Assembly: GCA_012841145.1 (NCBI GenBank)
Contig: DUVH01000011.1
Location: 24,904 to 88,903 of the forward strand
Source of the DNA: Clostridiaceae bacterium
GTDB taxonomy: Bacteria > Bacillota > Clostridia > Saccharofermentanales > DTU023
DNA: 64,000 bases
Direction: 5' to 3'
The position numbers and the translations under genes were made by a program. This document shows, piece after piece, positions 50,681 to 60,829 of this stretch (its first letter is position 1; every line of letters starts with the position of its first letter). The notes beneath the pieces are model-generated. The model did no database searches and had not been told where the DNA came from. It saw nothing but the letters and a program-made list of their open reading frames with translations.

Positions 50681-51433
50681 ATGAAGCTGTTTGCCATTTC
50701 AGATCTCCATCTCGCTCAATCCGTCGACAAACCGATGGACATTTTCGGGAGCCGTTGGGCGAATCATATTGAGCGTATCGTCGAACATTGGCGACGCGAC
50801 GTCTCGGACGGAGATGCCGTGCTCATCGGAGGCGATATCTCGTGGGCAAAATCGCTTGAGGAAGCCGAGCTGGATTTTGGCTTGTTGAACGTGTTGCCGG
50901 GCGAGAAGATACTTCTGCGCGGCAATCACGACTACTGGTGGACGACGAAGAGAAAGATGGAGCAGTTCTGTTTCGAGAAAGGTTTTCACACGCTGCGCTT
51001 TCTTAGAAACGACGCGATTACCGTCGCGGGCTTTCACGTGTGCGGGGCGCGTGGCTGGCTCTTGCCTCAGGACAAGGATTTTTCAAAAGATGACGAGAAA
51101 ATATTGAACCGCGAGCGCATCAGACTGGATCTATCATTAGAGGATCTGGGACGACTGAGAAAGAGTGAAGGACGTGAGAGGTCGAGCATCGCACTGATGC
51201 ACTATCCACCTATCTCAGAAGAGGGCGATCCGTCGATTCTGAGTGTGCGACTGGAAGAGGAAGGCGTCGACGTATGCGTGTTCGGCCATATTCACCACGC
51301 CGTGCCGTTTTATCTGGAAGGACCGAAGATCAATGACGTCAAATACCTTATTTCCTCGTGCGATCAGCTTGATTTTCGACCGCTTTATATTGGAGAAGAC
51401 GGCGTGTTTGATCATACTGAATCGAAGAACTGA
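50681..51433 (+). CDS. metallophosphoesterase
   Basis: LFAISDLHLAQSVDKPMDIFG...LIGGDISWA...LLRGNHDYWW...VFGHIHH. Confidence 0.9.
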   Translation: MKLFAISDLHLAQSVDKPMDIFGSRWANHIERIVEHWRRDVSDGDAVLIGGDISWAKSLEEAELDFGLLNVLPGEKILLRGNHDYWWTTKRKMEQFCFEKGFHTLRFLRNDAITVAGFHVCGARGWLLPQDKDFSKDDEKILNRERIRLDLSLEDLGRLRKSEGRERSSIALMHYPPISEEGDPSILSVRLEEEGVDVCVFGHIHHAVPFYLEGPKINDVKYLISSCDQLDFRPLYIGEDGVFDHTESKN

Positions 51434-51450
51434 TTGAAATAGGAGCGATT

Positions 51451-52338
51451 ATGCCAAAAAGTATGACAGGTTACGGGAGAGCCGTTGCGACGGACGGAAC
51501 GAGGACATTCCGTGCTGAATGTCGTTCCGTCAACCACCGTTTTCTCGAATTATCGATACGGATGCCGTCCGCCTTTAACGCGTGTGAAACGAATATACGC
51601 GCGAAAGCACAGGAATATTTAGCGCGCGGGCGCGTTGAGATTAGAATCATGGAAGAAGCAGGCGGAGTGCTGCAGGGCCGGATCGTCATCGATAAGAACC
51701 TCGCCCGATCGTATTTAGATGCCTTGGCTGAACTCGAACTCATTGCGGGGGAGACAGCGGTCGATCGAGTCGAGTGGCTGTCGCGGTGCGACGGTGTTCT
51801 TTATGCCGGACAGGAGGATGATGACGATGAGCACGTCGCCGCACTCATCATTGAGGCCGTCGAAGGTGCCCTTCAAAAACTCAACGATGCGCGCGAAGAA
51901 GAGGGCAACTTTATCGCGAATGATTTGCTCGATAAAGTCGCGGAGTTTAGAGAGCACACCGCCCTCGTAGAGGAACGCGCCTCCGAGATGCCGACAATCT
52001 ACCGTGAGAAACTGTTGGCGAGGGCCGAGGAATTGCTTGAAGAGAAAAGGCCTGAGTGGTATGACGACCAGCGTCTTTTTGCGGAGACCGCGCTTTACGC
52101 CGATCGGGCGTCGATCGATGAAGAAGTGACGCGTCTCGCCGCGCATATCAGCGCTTTGGAAGACGGTCTCCGCTCAACGGAACCGGTCGGAAGACGGCTC
52201 GACTTTCTCATTCAGGAAATCTTGAGAGAGACGAATACAATCGGATCGAAGGCGGGCGATCTCGTGTTGACGCAGACAGTAGTCGAGATGAAGACGCTGA
52301 TCGAAAAAATCCGCGAACAAGTCCAGAATCTTGAGTGA
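51451..52338 (+). CDS. YicC/YloC family endoribonuclease
   Basis: MPKSMTGYGRAVATDGTRTFRAECRSVNHRFLELSIRMP...NTIGSKAGDLVLTQTVVEMKTLIEKIREQVQNLE. Confidence 0.93.
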   Translation: MPKSMTGYGRAVATDGTRTFRAECRSVNHRFLELSIRMPSAFNACETNIRAKAQEYLARGRVEIRIMEEAGGVLQGRIVIDKNLARSYLDALAELELIAGETAVDRVEWLSRCDGVLYAGQEDDDDEHVAALIIEAVEGALQKLNDAREEEGNFIANDLLDKVAEFREHTALVEERASEMPTIYREKLLARAEELLEEKRPEWYDDQRLFAETALYADRASIDEEVTRLAAHISALEDGLRSTEPVGRRLDFLIQEILRETNTIGSKAGDLVLTQTVVEMKTLIEKIREQVQNLE

Positions 52339-52348
52339 GGTGAGGGAG

Positions 52349-52609
52349 ATGTCTTATGAAATGATACCGGTGGGACACGGTAATTTCGTTGCCAGAGCGC
52401 GCCTGATCGCCGTCGTGACATCGGATTCGGCGCCTGCGAGGCGGCTGATACAAGACGCGCGAGATCGTTTTTCGCTCATCGATGCGACGGGCGGGCGGAA
52501 GACGCAGTCAGTCTTGGTGATGGACAGCGACCATGTGGTGATCTCTGCCATCAAGCCGGAATCGCTTCAGCTCGGATGTGGAGATAAGGAGGACGATAAC
52601 GATGAGTAA
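52349..52609 (+). CDS. DUF370/RemA family regulator
   Basis: VGHGNFVARARLIAVVTSDSAPARRLIQDARDRFSLIDATGGRKTQSVLVMDSDHVVISAIKPESL; yicC-remA-gmk-rpoZ order. Confidence 0.92.
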   Translation: MSYEMIPVGHGNFVARARLIAVVTSDSAPARRLIQDARDRFSLIDATGGRKTQSVLVMDSDHVVISAIKPESLQLGCGDKEDDNDE

Positions 52610-53219
52610 TTCCCAAAAAGCGAGTCATAAGAGGGGGCTGCTTGTCGTGTTGAGCGGTCCGTCCGGCGTCGGTAAAGATTCTGTCATTAAGGCGCTCATC
52701 GCGGATAATCCGAGTCTTTTCCATTCGATCTCCGTGACGACTCGCAAGCCACGCGCAGGCGAGGAGAACGGTGTTGCCTACCACTTTGTCTCCAAGGAAG
52801 AATTTCGTTCACTGATTGATGAGGGCGACATGCTCGAGTATGATTTTTATTGTGACGAGTATTACGGAACGCTTAAATCGCTCATTACGGAAAAGACGGA
52901 CAAGGGGATCGACGTCCTGCTTGATCTGACGGTAAAGGGAGCCCTTGAGCTCAGAAAAAATGACTCCAATGGCGTGCTGGTTTTTTTAATGGCGCCCTCA
53001 CTGGACGTCTTGCGTAAGCGACTGGTCGATCGCGGGACGGAAAGCCTCGAGCGCATCGATCAACGCCTAAAAACCGCCGAGCGCGAAATGGGCTGCATTG
53101 AGTCGTTTGACTATCTTGTCATCAACGATGTAGTGGAAGACGCCGTTTCGGACATCAAAGCGATTATGAGATCCGAAAAGAGGCGCGTGACAAGGCTTTT
53201 TGTTGACGAGAGTGAATGA
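52602..53219 (+). CDS. gmk: guanylate kinase
   Basis: LLVVLSGPSGVGKDSVIKALI...SVTTRKPRAGEENGVAYHFVSKEEF. Confidence 0.96.
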   Translation: MSNSQKASHKRGLLVVLSGPSGVGKDSVIKALIADNPSLFHSISVTTRKPRAGEENGVAYHFVSKEEFRSLIDEGDMLEYDFYCDEYYGTLKSLITEKTDKGIDVLLDLTVKGALELRKNDSNGVLVFLMAPSLDVLRKRLVDRGTESLERIDQRLKTAEREMGCIESFDYLVINDVVEDAVSDIKAIMRSEKRRVTRLFVDESE

Positions 53220-53295
53220 GACAGAGTATAATTTATAAGGTTGTCGTTTTTTAACGATTAATAGAGATAAAGAGCTAAACGGATGGGAGTTATCA

Positions 53296-53805
53296 ATGTT
53301 GACATATCCTTCAATTGAATCGTTATTGCCGCGAGCGGAGAATCGATATGTGCTTGCGATGTTGACCGCCAGAAGAGCGCGGCAACTGACTTCGGGAGCG
53401 AGACCGACAGTCGATTCGGGGACACCGAACAACGTGTCGCTCGCCAGCGAAGAGATCGCGGCAGGAACCGTCGTCTACCGTTACGGCAAATGGGACGTCG
53501 TCGTACCCGAGCATCCGTTGATTATTGCGGCCAGAGAAGCGGCTGAACGTGAAGCGCGCGCGAAAGAAGAAGAAGAGCGCCTAGAAGAGCAGAGCCGGCT
53601 CATGCGTCAGGCCGACCGCTATTCCGATGAGGATGTCTTCAGCCAGGCCGGTATTACGGCGGAGGACGCGTCCCTGATCGCAGAACGCCTGATCGCCCAG
53701 CTTGAGGCCGAAGAGCGCAAGGCGGCCGCGGAAGAGGAAACCGAGAAATCCGCTGAGGAATCTGAAGCTGAAACGGCGGAAGAAACGGAACTGATCGAAG
53801 AATAA
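53296..53805 (+). CDS. rpoZ: DNA-directed RNA polymerase subunit omega with long charged C-terminal extension
   Basis: TYPSIESLLPRAENRYVLAMLTARRARQLTSGA; located immediately after gmk. Confidence 0.87.
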   Translation: MLTYPSIESLLPRAENRYVLAMLTARRARQLTSGARPTVDSGTPNNVSLASEEIAAGTVVYRYGKWDVVVPEHPLIIAAREAAEREARAKEEEERLEEQSRLMRQADRYSDEDVFSQAGITAEDASLIAERLIAQLEAEERKAAAEEETEKSAEESEAETAEETELIEE

Positions 53806-53855
53806 TCGCATACGACAAAACAAGGTGATCAACTGAAAACGGGGAAAGGACTCTC

Positions 53856-55250
53856 ATGTCAAGAAAACAGCATGCCCTCGCGGATATTGTCGCACTATGC
53901 AACAACAGGGGCTTTATTTACCAAGGATCTGAAATTTACGGCGGTCTTGCCAATTCGTGGGATTATGGTCCGTACGGCACGACGCTGAAGAATCGTATTA
54001 AGGCGGCTTGGTGGCGTCGTTTTATCGAGACGTGCCCGCTTAATGTCGGGATCGACGCGGCGATACTGATGAACCCGCAAGTTTGGGTCGCATCGGGGCA
54101 CGTCGCAGGTTTCTCCGATCCGATGATCGACTGCAGGGAGTGTCGTTCGCGTGCGCGCGCCGACCAGCTGATCGACAACTGGAATGTCGAGCAGGGCATT
54201 GAGCTCAATGTCGACGGCTGGGAGAACGAGGCACTTCACGCCTATATTCATGAGCATGAAATTCCGTGCCCTCAGTGCGGAGCGCACAACTATACTGACG
54301 TCCGCAAGTTCAATCTGATGTTCAAGACGTATCAGGGCGTCACGGAAGACAGCCTCTCTGAAATTTATCTTCGTCCTGAGACGGCACAGGGCATCTTTGT
54401 CAACTATCGAAATGTCCAACGCACGTCGCGCAGGAAAATCCCTTTCGGGATCGGGCAGATCGGTAAAGCATTCCGCAACGAAATTACACCGGGGAACTTT
54501 ATTTTCAGGACGCGCGAATTTGAGCAGATGGAGCTTGAGTTCTTCTGTGAACCCGGCACCGATCTCGAATGGTTCGAGTATTGGTGTGACTTCTGTGTCG
54601 AATGGCTGAACGACCTCGGATTGCCGGAGGACAAGCTCCGTATGCGCGCTCACAGCCAAGAGGAGCTCTCCTTCTACTCGCTTGCGACGACCGATATCGA
54701 ATACCTGTTTCCTTTCGGCTGGGGTGAGCTCTGGGGCATCGCCGACAGAACCGATTACGACCTGAAGCAGCACATGGAGCATGCAAAAGAAGATTTAAGT
54801 TATTTCGATCCTGAAAAAGGTGAAAAATACATCCCGTATGTCGTCGAGCCTTCGCTCGGCGTCGACCGCCTTGTTCTGGCCATGCTAAGCGAAGCGTACG
54901 ATGAAGAAGAGTTGCCGAACGGTGAGAAGCGGACGGTCTTGCGGTTTGCGCCTTTCTTGGCGCCCGTACAAGTCGCCGTGTTGCCGCTTTCCAACAAGCT
55001 TCGTGAAGAAGCCGAGAAAGTGTATCTTGAGCTCGTCAAGCATTACGTCTGCGAATTTGACGACCGTCAATCGATCGGCAGGCGTTATCGCCGTCAGGAT
55101 GAGATCGGAACGCCATACTGCGTGACATTCGACTTCGATTCGCTCGACGATCACGCAGTGACGATCCGCGAACGCGATTCGATGGAGCAAGTGCGCGTAC
55201 TCATCGATCAACTTGTAAGTTATTTCGACGGTAAGTTCGACCTGCCGTAG
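53856..55250 (+). CDS. glyQS: glycyl-tRNA synthetase, single-chain type
   Basis: [27 protein letters not shown]...[16 protein letters not shown]...[11 protein letters not shown]. Confidence 0.97.
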   Translation: MSRKQHALADIVALCNNRGFIYQGSEIYGGLANSWDYGPYGTTLKNRIKAAWWRRFIETCPLNVGIDAAILMNPQVWVASGHVAGFSDPMIDCRECRSRARADQLIDNWNVEQGIELNVDGWENEALHAYIHEHEIPCPQCGAHNYTDVRKFNLMFKTYQGVTEDSLSEIYLRPETAQGIFVNYRNVQRTSRRKIPFGIGQIGKAFRNEITPGNFIFRTREFEQMELEFFCEPGTDLEWFEYWCDFCVEWLNDLGLPEDKLRMRAHSQEELSFYSLATTDIEYLFPFGWGELWGIADRTDYDLKQHMEHAKEDLSYFDPEKGEKYIPYVVEPSLGVDRLVLAMLSEAYDEEELPNGEKRTVLRFAPFLAPVQVAVLPLSNKLREEAEKVYLELVKHYVCEFDDRQSIGRRYRRQDEIGTPYCVTFDFDSLDDHAVTIRERDSMEQVRVLIDQLVSYFDGKFDLP

Positions 55251-55325
55251 AAAATAGATAAGCAGAACATGCCGCCGATTATTGGCAATCGGTGCTTTCT
55301 AAAACCGAAAATTGGAGGAATAAAA

Positions 55326-57953
55326 ATGACGAAATACGTCTACATGTTTTCTGAGGGAAACACTTCGATGCGTAACTTGTTGGGCGGTAAAGGTGCCAAC
55401 CTCGCCGAGATGGTGGGGATGGGTTTGCCTGTGCCGAACGGATTTACAGTCACGACGGAAGCTTGTAATCGCTACTATGGCGACGAAGAGAAGATAGCTC
55501 CGGAGATCGTTGAGGAGATCTTCGAATCGCTCACAAAACTTGAAAAAGAGACAGGAAAAGAATTCGGTAATCCCGAAAAGCCGCTACTCCTGTCCGTGCG
55601 CTCAGGTGCTCGCACCTCGATGCCCGGTATGATGGACACGGTTCTTAATCTGGGTTTGAACGATGCCGTCGCGGAAGGCTTGACGAAACTGACCGATAAT
55701 CGCCGTTTCGTTCTCGACAGCTATCGCCGTTTCATTATGATGTTCGCCGATGTCGTGATGAATATTTCGCGTACATTTTTCGAAGGAGCGTTGGATCGCG
55801 TCAAAGAAGAAGCAGGTATTACGCAAGACATCGATTTGTCCGTCGCCGACCTAGAAAAAGTTTTGGTCGAGTATAAAGAGATTTACGAGCGCGAGCAGGG
55901 TGAATCTTTCCCGCAAGACGTGAAAAAACAGCTTATCTTGTCAGTCGAAGCCGTCTTCCGCTCATGGAATACAGATCGCGCCGTCTACTACCGTCAGATG
56001 AACAACATCCCTTCACACTGGGGAACAGCCGTCAACGTCCAAGAGATGGTCTACGGCAATATGGGTGAAACGTCAGGCACGGGTGTCGCTTTCACGCGCA
56101 ACCCCTCCACGGGCGAAAATGAGCTCTATGGTGAGTACCTCATGAATGCGCAGGGTGAAGACGTCGTTGCCGGTGTCCGCACGCCGCTGACGATTGATCA
56201 CTTGGAAGAGCAGATGCCGGATGTCTTTAAGCAGTTTTCCGACATTGCGAATCAGCTGGAAGCGCACTATGGCGATATGCAGGATCTCGAGTTTACGATC
56301 GAGAACGGCAAGCTCTTTATTCTTCAGACGAGGAGCGGTAAGCGCACGGCGATGGCCGCACTCCAAATTGCCGTTGATATGGTGACGGAGGGGATGATCT
56401 CGCGCGAAGAAGCGCTGCTCAGCATCGATCCGAAACAGCTCGACGCTTTATTGCACCCCGCATTCGATCCCGACGCGCTCGCCAAAGGCAAGCGGATCGC
56501 GAAAGGCTTACCGGCTTCCCCGGGGGCTGCTTACGGCCAGATTGCCTTTACGGCGGAGCAGGCGGCAAAAGCTAAAGAAGAAAACCGTCTCGTCATCCTC
56601 GTCCGTGAAGAGACGTCTCCGGAGGATATCGCGGGCATGAATGCCGCCGCGGGTATCTTGACCTCAAGGGGCGGAATGACTTCTCATGCGGCCGTTGTGG
56701 CGCGTGGCATGGGCAAGTGCTGTGTCGCCGGGTGTTCGGAAGCCATCATCAATGAGATGGCGCAGACACTGACGATCGGTGACAATGTCTATGGCCCCGA
56801 TTCGTTTATTTCGCTTGACGGGTCGACGGGGATCGTGTACGAAGGTCAAATCGAGACGCGTGAAGCTGAAATGTCGGGCAACTTCCAAGTGATTATGGAG
56901 TGGGCCGATGAGATCAGCGACATGAAAGTCCGCGCGAACGCCGACACGCCTCATGACGCGCAGGTCGCCCGCGACCTCGGCGCCGTGGGTATTGGTCTTA
57001 CGAGGACGGAGCACATGTTCTTTGAAGCTGATCGTGTTTTCCTGTTCCGTCAGATGATCGTCGCACGTAATGAAGACGCGAGAAGAGCGGCGTTGGCGAA
57101 AATTCTTCCGATGCAGCAAGAGGACTTCTACGGTCTGTTCCGTGTGATGGACGGCTTGCCGGTCATCATTCGCCTGCTCGATCCGCCGTTGCACGAGTTT
57201 TTGCCTACTTCGGAGAAGGAAATCGAAGAACTTGCCAAGGAACTCGGTATTACACACGAGCGTCTCAAGGACATCGTGACAGAGCTTAGCGAGATCAACC
57301 CGATGCTCGGTCACCGCGGATGCAGACTCGCTATCAGCTATCCCGAGATTGCAGAGATGCAGACTGAAGCGATCATCAAGGCAGCCCTGCAGGCGACGGC
57401 AGACGGATATACCGTAATACCGGAAATCATGGTGCCGTTGATCGGTGAAGTTAAGGAACTCGAGTATCTCAATCGCGTGATCAAGGATACGGCTGATCGT
57501 CTCATCGCCGAGTCAGGTCAGTCTCTCAAGTACTTGGTTGGAACGATGATCGAGATCCCGCGTGCATGTCTCCTGGCGGACGATGTCGCGATGGAAGCCG
57601 ATTTCTTCAGCTTCGGCACGAATGACTTGACGCAGATGACGTACGGGTTGTCGCGTGATGACGCCGGAAAAATTCTCGAGACGTATTACGAGAAAGGCAT
57701 CTATGACGCAGATCCGACGGCGCATCTCGACCGTCCCGGAGTCGGCAAGCTGATGAGAGTTGCCGTTGACCTCGGCCGTAAGGCGAAACCTGATCTCGAA
57801 CTCGGTATCTGCGGTGAACACGGAGGCGATCCGTATTCCGTCGAGTTCTGTCAGATTCTCGGACTTGACTACGTCTCATGCTCGCCGTTCCGCGTTCCGA
57901 TCGCGCGCCTTGCCGCAGCTCAGTCGGCGCTTCGTTATCCGCGCGAAAGCTAA
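55326..57953 (+). CDS. ppdK: pyruvate, phosphate dikinase
   Basis: MTKYVYMFSEGNTSMRNLLGGKGANLAEMVGMGLPVPNGFTVTTEAC; GGMTSHAAVVARGMGKCCVAGC; FGTNDLTQMTYGLSRDDAGK. Confidence 0.97.
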   Translation: MTKYVYMFSEGNTSMRNLLGGKGANLAEMVGMGLPVPNGFTVTTEACNRYYGDEEKIAPEIVEEIFESLTKLEKETGKEFGNPEKPLLLSVRSGARTSMPGMMDTVLNLGLNDAVAEGLTKLTDNRRFVLDSYRRFIMMFADVVMNISRTFFEGALDRVKEEAGITQDIDLSVADLEKVLVEYKEIYEREQGESFPQDVKKQLILSVEAVFRSWNTDRAVYYRQMNNIPSHWGTAVNVQEMVYGNMGETSGTGVAFTRNPSTGENELYGEYLMNAQGEDVVAGVRTPLTIDHLEEQMPDVFKQFSDIANQLEAHYGDMQDLEFTIENGKLFILQTRSGKRTAMAALQIAVDMVTEGMISREEALLSIDPKQLDALLHPAFDPDALAKGKRIAKGLPASPGAAYGQIAFTAEQAAKAKEENRLVILVREETSPEDIAGMNAAAGILTSRGGMTSHAAVVARGMGKCCVAGCSEAIINEMAQTLTIGDNVYGPDSFISLDGSTGIVYEGQIETREAEMSGNFQVIMEWADEISDMKVRANADTPHDAQVARDLGAVGIGLTRTEHMFFEADRVFLFRQMIVARNEDARRAALAKILPMQQEDFYGLFRVMDGLPVIIRLLDPPLHEFLPTSEKEIEELAKELGITHERLKDIVTELSEINPMLGHRGCRLAISYPEIAEMQTEAIIKAALQATADGYTVIPEIMVPLIGEVKELEYLNRVIKDTADRLIAESGQSLKYLVGTMIEIPRACLLADDVAMEADFFSFGTNDLTQMTYGLSRDDAGKILETYYEKGIYDADPTAHLDRPGVGKLMRVAVDLGRKAKPDLELGICGEHGGDPYSVEFCQILGLDYVSCSPFRVPIARLAAAQSALRYPRES

Positions 57954-58027
57954 TCGTGGCAGGCGCGCAGTAAGGACGAACGAGGCGACTACAGTCGGCG
58001 CTTCGTTATCCGCGCGAAAGCTAATCG
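57921..58027 (+). repeat. 36-bp direct repeat of the ppdK 3' end including stop codon
   Basis: cagtcggcgcttcgttatccgcgcgaaagctaatcg at 57921..57956 and 57992..58027, identical. Confidence 0.97.
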
Positions 58028-58040
58028 ATATTTGTTGATT

Positions 58041-58094
58041 GTGGCGGTTGTGAGGAAGTCGCAAAAACAGACTCCTCGCGACCGCCTTTTAAAT
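58041..58094 (+). terminator. intrinsic terminator downstream of ppdK repeat
   Basis: ggcggttgtgaggaagtc gcaaaaaca gactcctcgcgaccgcc tttt. Confidence 0.8.
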
Positions 58095-58124
58095 TGCACT
58101 ATGCTGTAAGATCGGGAGAACTGA

Positions 58125-58943
58125 GTGGAAAAAGAACAAGGAGAAATAAAGAGAAAACGTATTCCGGAGATCGATTTTCTTCGCGGGTTCGCTTTGCTCC
58201 TGATGATATGGCACCATGCGATGTACGATGTCCGATATGTCTTCCATGTCGACGCTTTCGCGTTTCAGGATTCCTACTGGTTTTACGATATCGGGCGCTC
58301 TGTCATCCTCGCTCTATTTCTTCTCGTGTCTGGCGTCAGTACAAGATTTTCTGCCAATAATTTGATGCGCGGTCGGCGCATGGTCATCTTCTCGGCGTTG
58401 GCGACAGTTTTATCCGCTGTCCTTCATGTGATCACCCGATGGACCGGCGTCATTTTCTTCAATGTGATCCATGTGATCGCTTTTTCGACGTTTCTTTACG
58501 CCGTTATCGAGCATCTATTCATCGTCAGATATGCAAATGCGTCCAACAGCTCGATCGATATGGAGTGGCAAAAGGCGAAGATGATCGGCTTTTTGATCGC
58601 GTTCGGTGTACTTGCGGTCATTCTCGGCTATGTCATTATTCCGATCTTGCCGGAAGAGACGCTCAATCCTTTGTTCGTCATGCTTGGTTCGTCCGTTGCG
58701 GGTGTTGACACGCTCGACCAGTTGTCTCTTTTGCCGTATCTCGGTTATTACCTGCTCGGCGCTGCCATCGGGCAAACGCTTTACGCGTCAGGTGAGCCGC
58801 TGTGGAAGAATGAGAAGAGTAGGGTCTATTCAATCAGCCTTCCCGTCTTATTCATGGGTAGGAATGCTCTCGCCGTCTATCTACTTCACCAGCCCATCTT
58901 GCTAGCAGTTTTATGGGTCTTGTCAAAGACGGGGTTATTCTAA
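58125..58943 (+). CDS. DUF1624 / heparan-alpha-glucosaminide N-acetyltransferase-like membrane protein
   Basis: RIPEIDFLRGFALLLMIWHHAMYDVRYVF; polytopic acyltransferase-like. Confidence 0.8.
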   Translation: MEKEQGEIKRKRIPEIDFLRGFALLLMIWHHAMYDVRYVFHVDAFAFQDSYWFYDIGRSVILALFLLVSGVSTRFSANNLMRGRRMVIFSALATVLSAVLHVITRWTGVIFFNVIHVIAFSTFLYAVIEHLFIVRYANASNSSIDMEWQKAKMIGFLIAFGVLAVILGYVIIPILPEETLNPLFVMLGSSVAGVDTLDQLSLLPYLGYYLLGAAIGQTLYASGEPLWKNEKSRVYSISLPVLFMGRNALAVYLLHQPILLAVLWVLSKTGLF

Positions 58944-59070
58944 TTATTACGAGGTCGACAAGAAACGCTTATTTTATGAGTTTTGTCAAAGACGGGTTTT
59001 TCTAATTTTGCGAGGACGACAAGGAACACTTATTTTATGAGTTTTGTCAAAGACGGGATTTTTCTAATGA
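58920..59070 (+). repeat. degenerate tandem repeat (about 61-63 bp, three copies) starting in the 3' end of the DUF1624 gene
   Basis: tgtcaaagacggg...ttctaat begins at 58921, 58984 and 59045. Confidence 0.9.
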
Positions 59071-59101
59071 AAAGTGACAAAGTCAGTCCGGAGCTGTCCA
59101 G

Positions 59102-60790
59102 ATGACGCTGACGATTGAGGCGATCGGCTACGACGGGGCGACGGCGCTCGCTGAAATTGCGAGCCTTTTTTTCAATCGTCCGAGAATCAGGACTGACGGT
59201 CGCATTCAGATTCCTTACGGAGATCGAGTGAGGATTGAATCCCTCATTCACGAAGGAGAAGATCTTAGTCTCACCATCACGACGACAAAATTCACCGAAG
59301 ATACGCGCGACGATACACGATGGGTCGCGAGCGATTCAATTTCTTATGACATTCCAAAAGATGAATGGAGACGGGAAGCAAAGCGACAGCTCTACGTCAT
59401 CTTGTCGCGTGAGACGGGGATTTACTTTCCGTGGGGAGCTCTCACGGGAGTACGCCCTACACAGATCGTCTGTCAGGAAATCGAGCGCGCAATGCGGAGG
59501 GGGATAGACACAAAACGAGGATGGTACGCGGAAATCTTTGACCGTATGACACAGTACTGGCAGCTCTCCGAACAAAAATCCGCGCTCGCCATCGAGACGG
59601 CGCTTTCGGAACAGCGCATCTTGGCATCGTTAGCCTATCCGAAACCGATCAGTGCAATGACAGCAGGTAACCGCGACAACCCTCTCGTTCAGAGAGCGGA
59701 TGCAGCCTATCCCCCTGTTCAGGAGCCTCCCGTTCATAGAGCGGATGCCGCCTATCCCCCCGTTCAGCATCCCCCCGTTCAGGGGGTGGATGCCGTCAGT
59801 CCTTACGTTCAGGAACCAAATACCGCCTATCCTTTTGTCGTCTACGTCGGCTTGCCGTTCTGTCCGAGTCGCTGTGCATACTGCAGTTTCATCGCTCGCG
59901 ATGCAAAGCGTCATGTGGAGTTGCTGGAACCTTACGTGGAAGCCGTCATCTTGGAAGTCGAGAGAACGTTCTCCAACGGATTTAAAGGTGAAGTCGCTGC
60001 CGTATACTTCGGCGGCGGTACGCCTACGAGCCTGCCTGCTCCTTTGTTCGAGCGCTATCTCGACGGCGTTCTGAAATCGATACCGCTAATACCCGATGCC
60101 GAACTGACGATGGAAGCGGGGCGGCCCGACACGATCGATGAGGAGAAACTTGAGATCATCCGCGACAAAAATTTCCGACGACTTTGCATTAATCCGCAGA
60201 CAATGCGCGATGAGACTCTCCGGGCGATCGGTCGTGATCACACCGTCGAAGAAACAATCAAAGCTTATGAATTGGCACGTGCCATGGGATTTCAAGATAT
60301 TAACATGGATCTCATCGCCGGTCTTCCGGGAGAGGGCGCGACAGAATTACTCGAGTCGATCACCAATATTATGGAACTTGAACCCGAGAGCGTGACACTG
60401 CACACGCTGGCGGTGAAACGCGGATCCGCTTTGATTGAAGGCGATGTGCCGCACGCCGTCTTTCATCCCGACAGGGCGTTGATCGATGCCGTCGAACAGT
60501 CGCACGCGATGCTCCGCTCATACAATTATGCGCCATACTATCTCTACCGACAGCGAAACTGTCGCTCAGGCTTGGAGAATACAGGTTTTTCCAAAGAAGG
60601 TTATGCATCCATATACAATGTCGCTATGATGAGCGATGCTGTTCCCGTGATCGGATTCGGCAGCGGTTCAACATCAAAAGCGATACGAGGCCGACAAGCG
60701 AACCGTGTCCATAACCCCAAAGATTTGTCAGTCTATATCAGTCGTGTCGAAGAACAGGTTGAAAAGAAACGAGCGCTTTTCAGTTTATGA
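59102..60790 (+). CDS. HemZ-like radical SAM coproporphyrinogen III oxidase family protein
   Basis: YVGLPFCPSRCAYCSFIA (CxxxCxxC); VYFGGGTPTSLPAPLFERYL; INMDLIAGLPGE; N-terminal HemZ-type extension. Confidence 0.87.
   Translation: MTLTIEAIGYDGATALAEIASLFFNRPRIRTDGRIQIPYGDRVRIESLIHEGEDLSLTITTTKFTEDTRDDTRWVASDSISYDIPKDEWRREAKRQLYVILSRETGIYFPWGALTGVRPTQIVCQEIERAMRRGIDTKRGWYAEIFDRMTQYWQLSEQKSALAIETALSEQRILASLAYPKPISAMTAGNRDNPLVQRADAAYPPVQEPPVHRADAAYPPVQHPPVQGVDAVSPYVQEPNTAYPFVVYVGLPFCPSRCAYCSFIARDAKRHVELLEPYVEAVILEVERTFSNGFKGEVAAVYFGGGTPTSLPAPLFERYLDGVLKSIPLIPDAELTMEAGRPDTIDEEKLEIIRDKNFRRLCINPQTMRDETLRAIGRDHTVEETIKAYELARAMGFQDINMDLIAGLPGEGATELLESITNIMELEPESVTLHTLAVKRGSALIEGDVPHAVFHPDRALIDAVEQSHAMLRSYNYAPYYLYRQRNCRSGLENTGFSKEGYASIYNVAMMSDAVPVIGFGSGSTSKAIRGRQANRVHNPKDLSVYISRVEEQVEKKRALFSL
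59687..59821 (+). repeat. 45-bp (15-codon) tandem repeat, three copies, within the hemZ-like gene
   Basis: VQRADAAYPPVQEPP / VHRADAAYPPVQHPP / VQGVDAVSPYVQEPN. Confidence 0.92.
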
Positions 60791-60829
60791 ACTGGGCAAT
60801 TTGCGACAGGCTGCCCACAATAAGAAAGA

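Noticed and set aside
53895-54782. 295-aa minus-strand ORF
   Set aside because: Antisense to glyQS; no recognisable domain.
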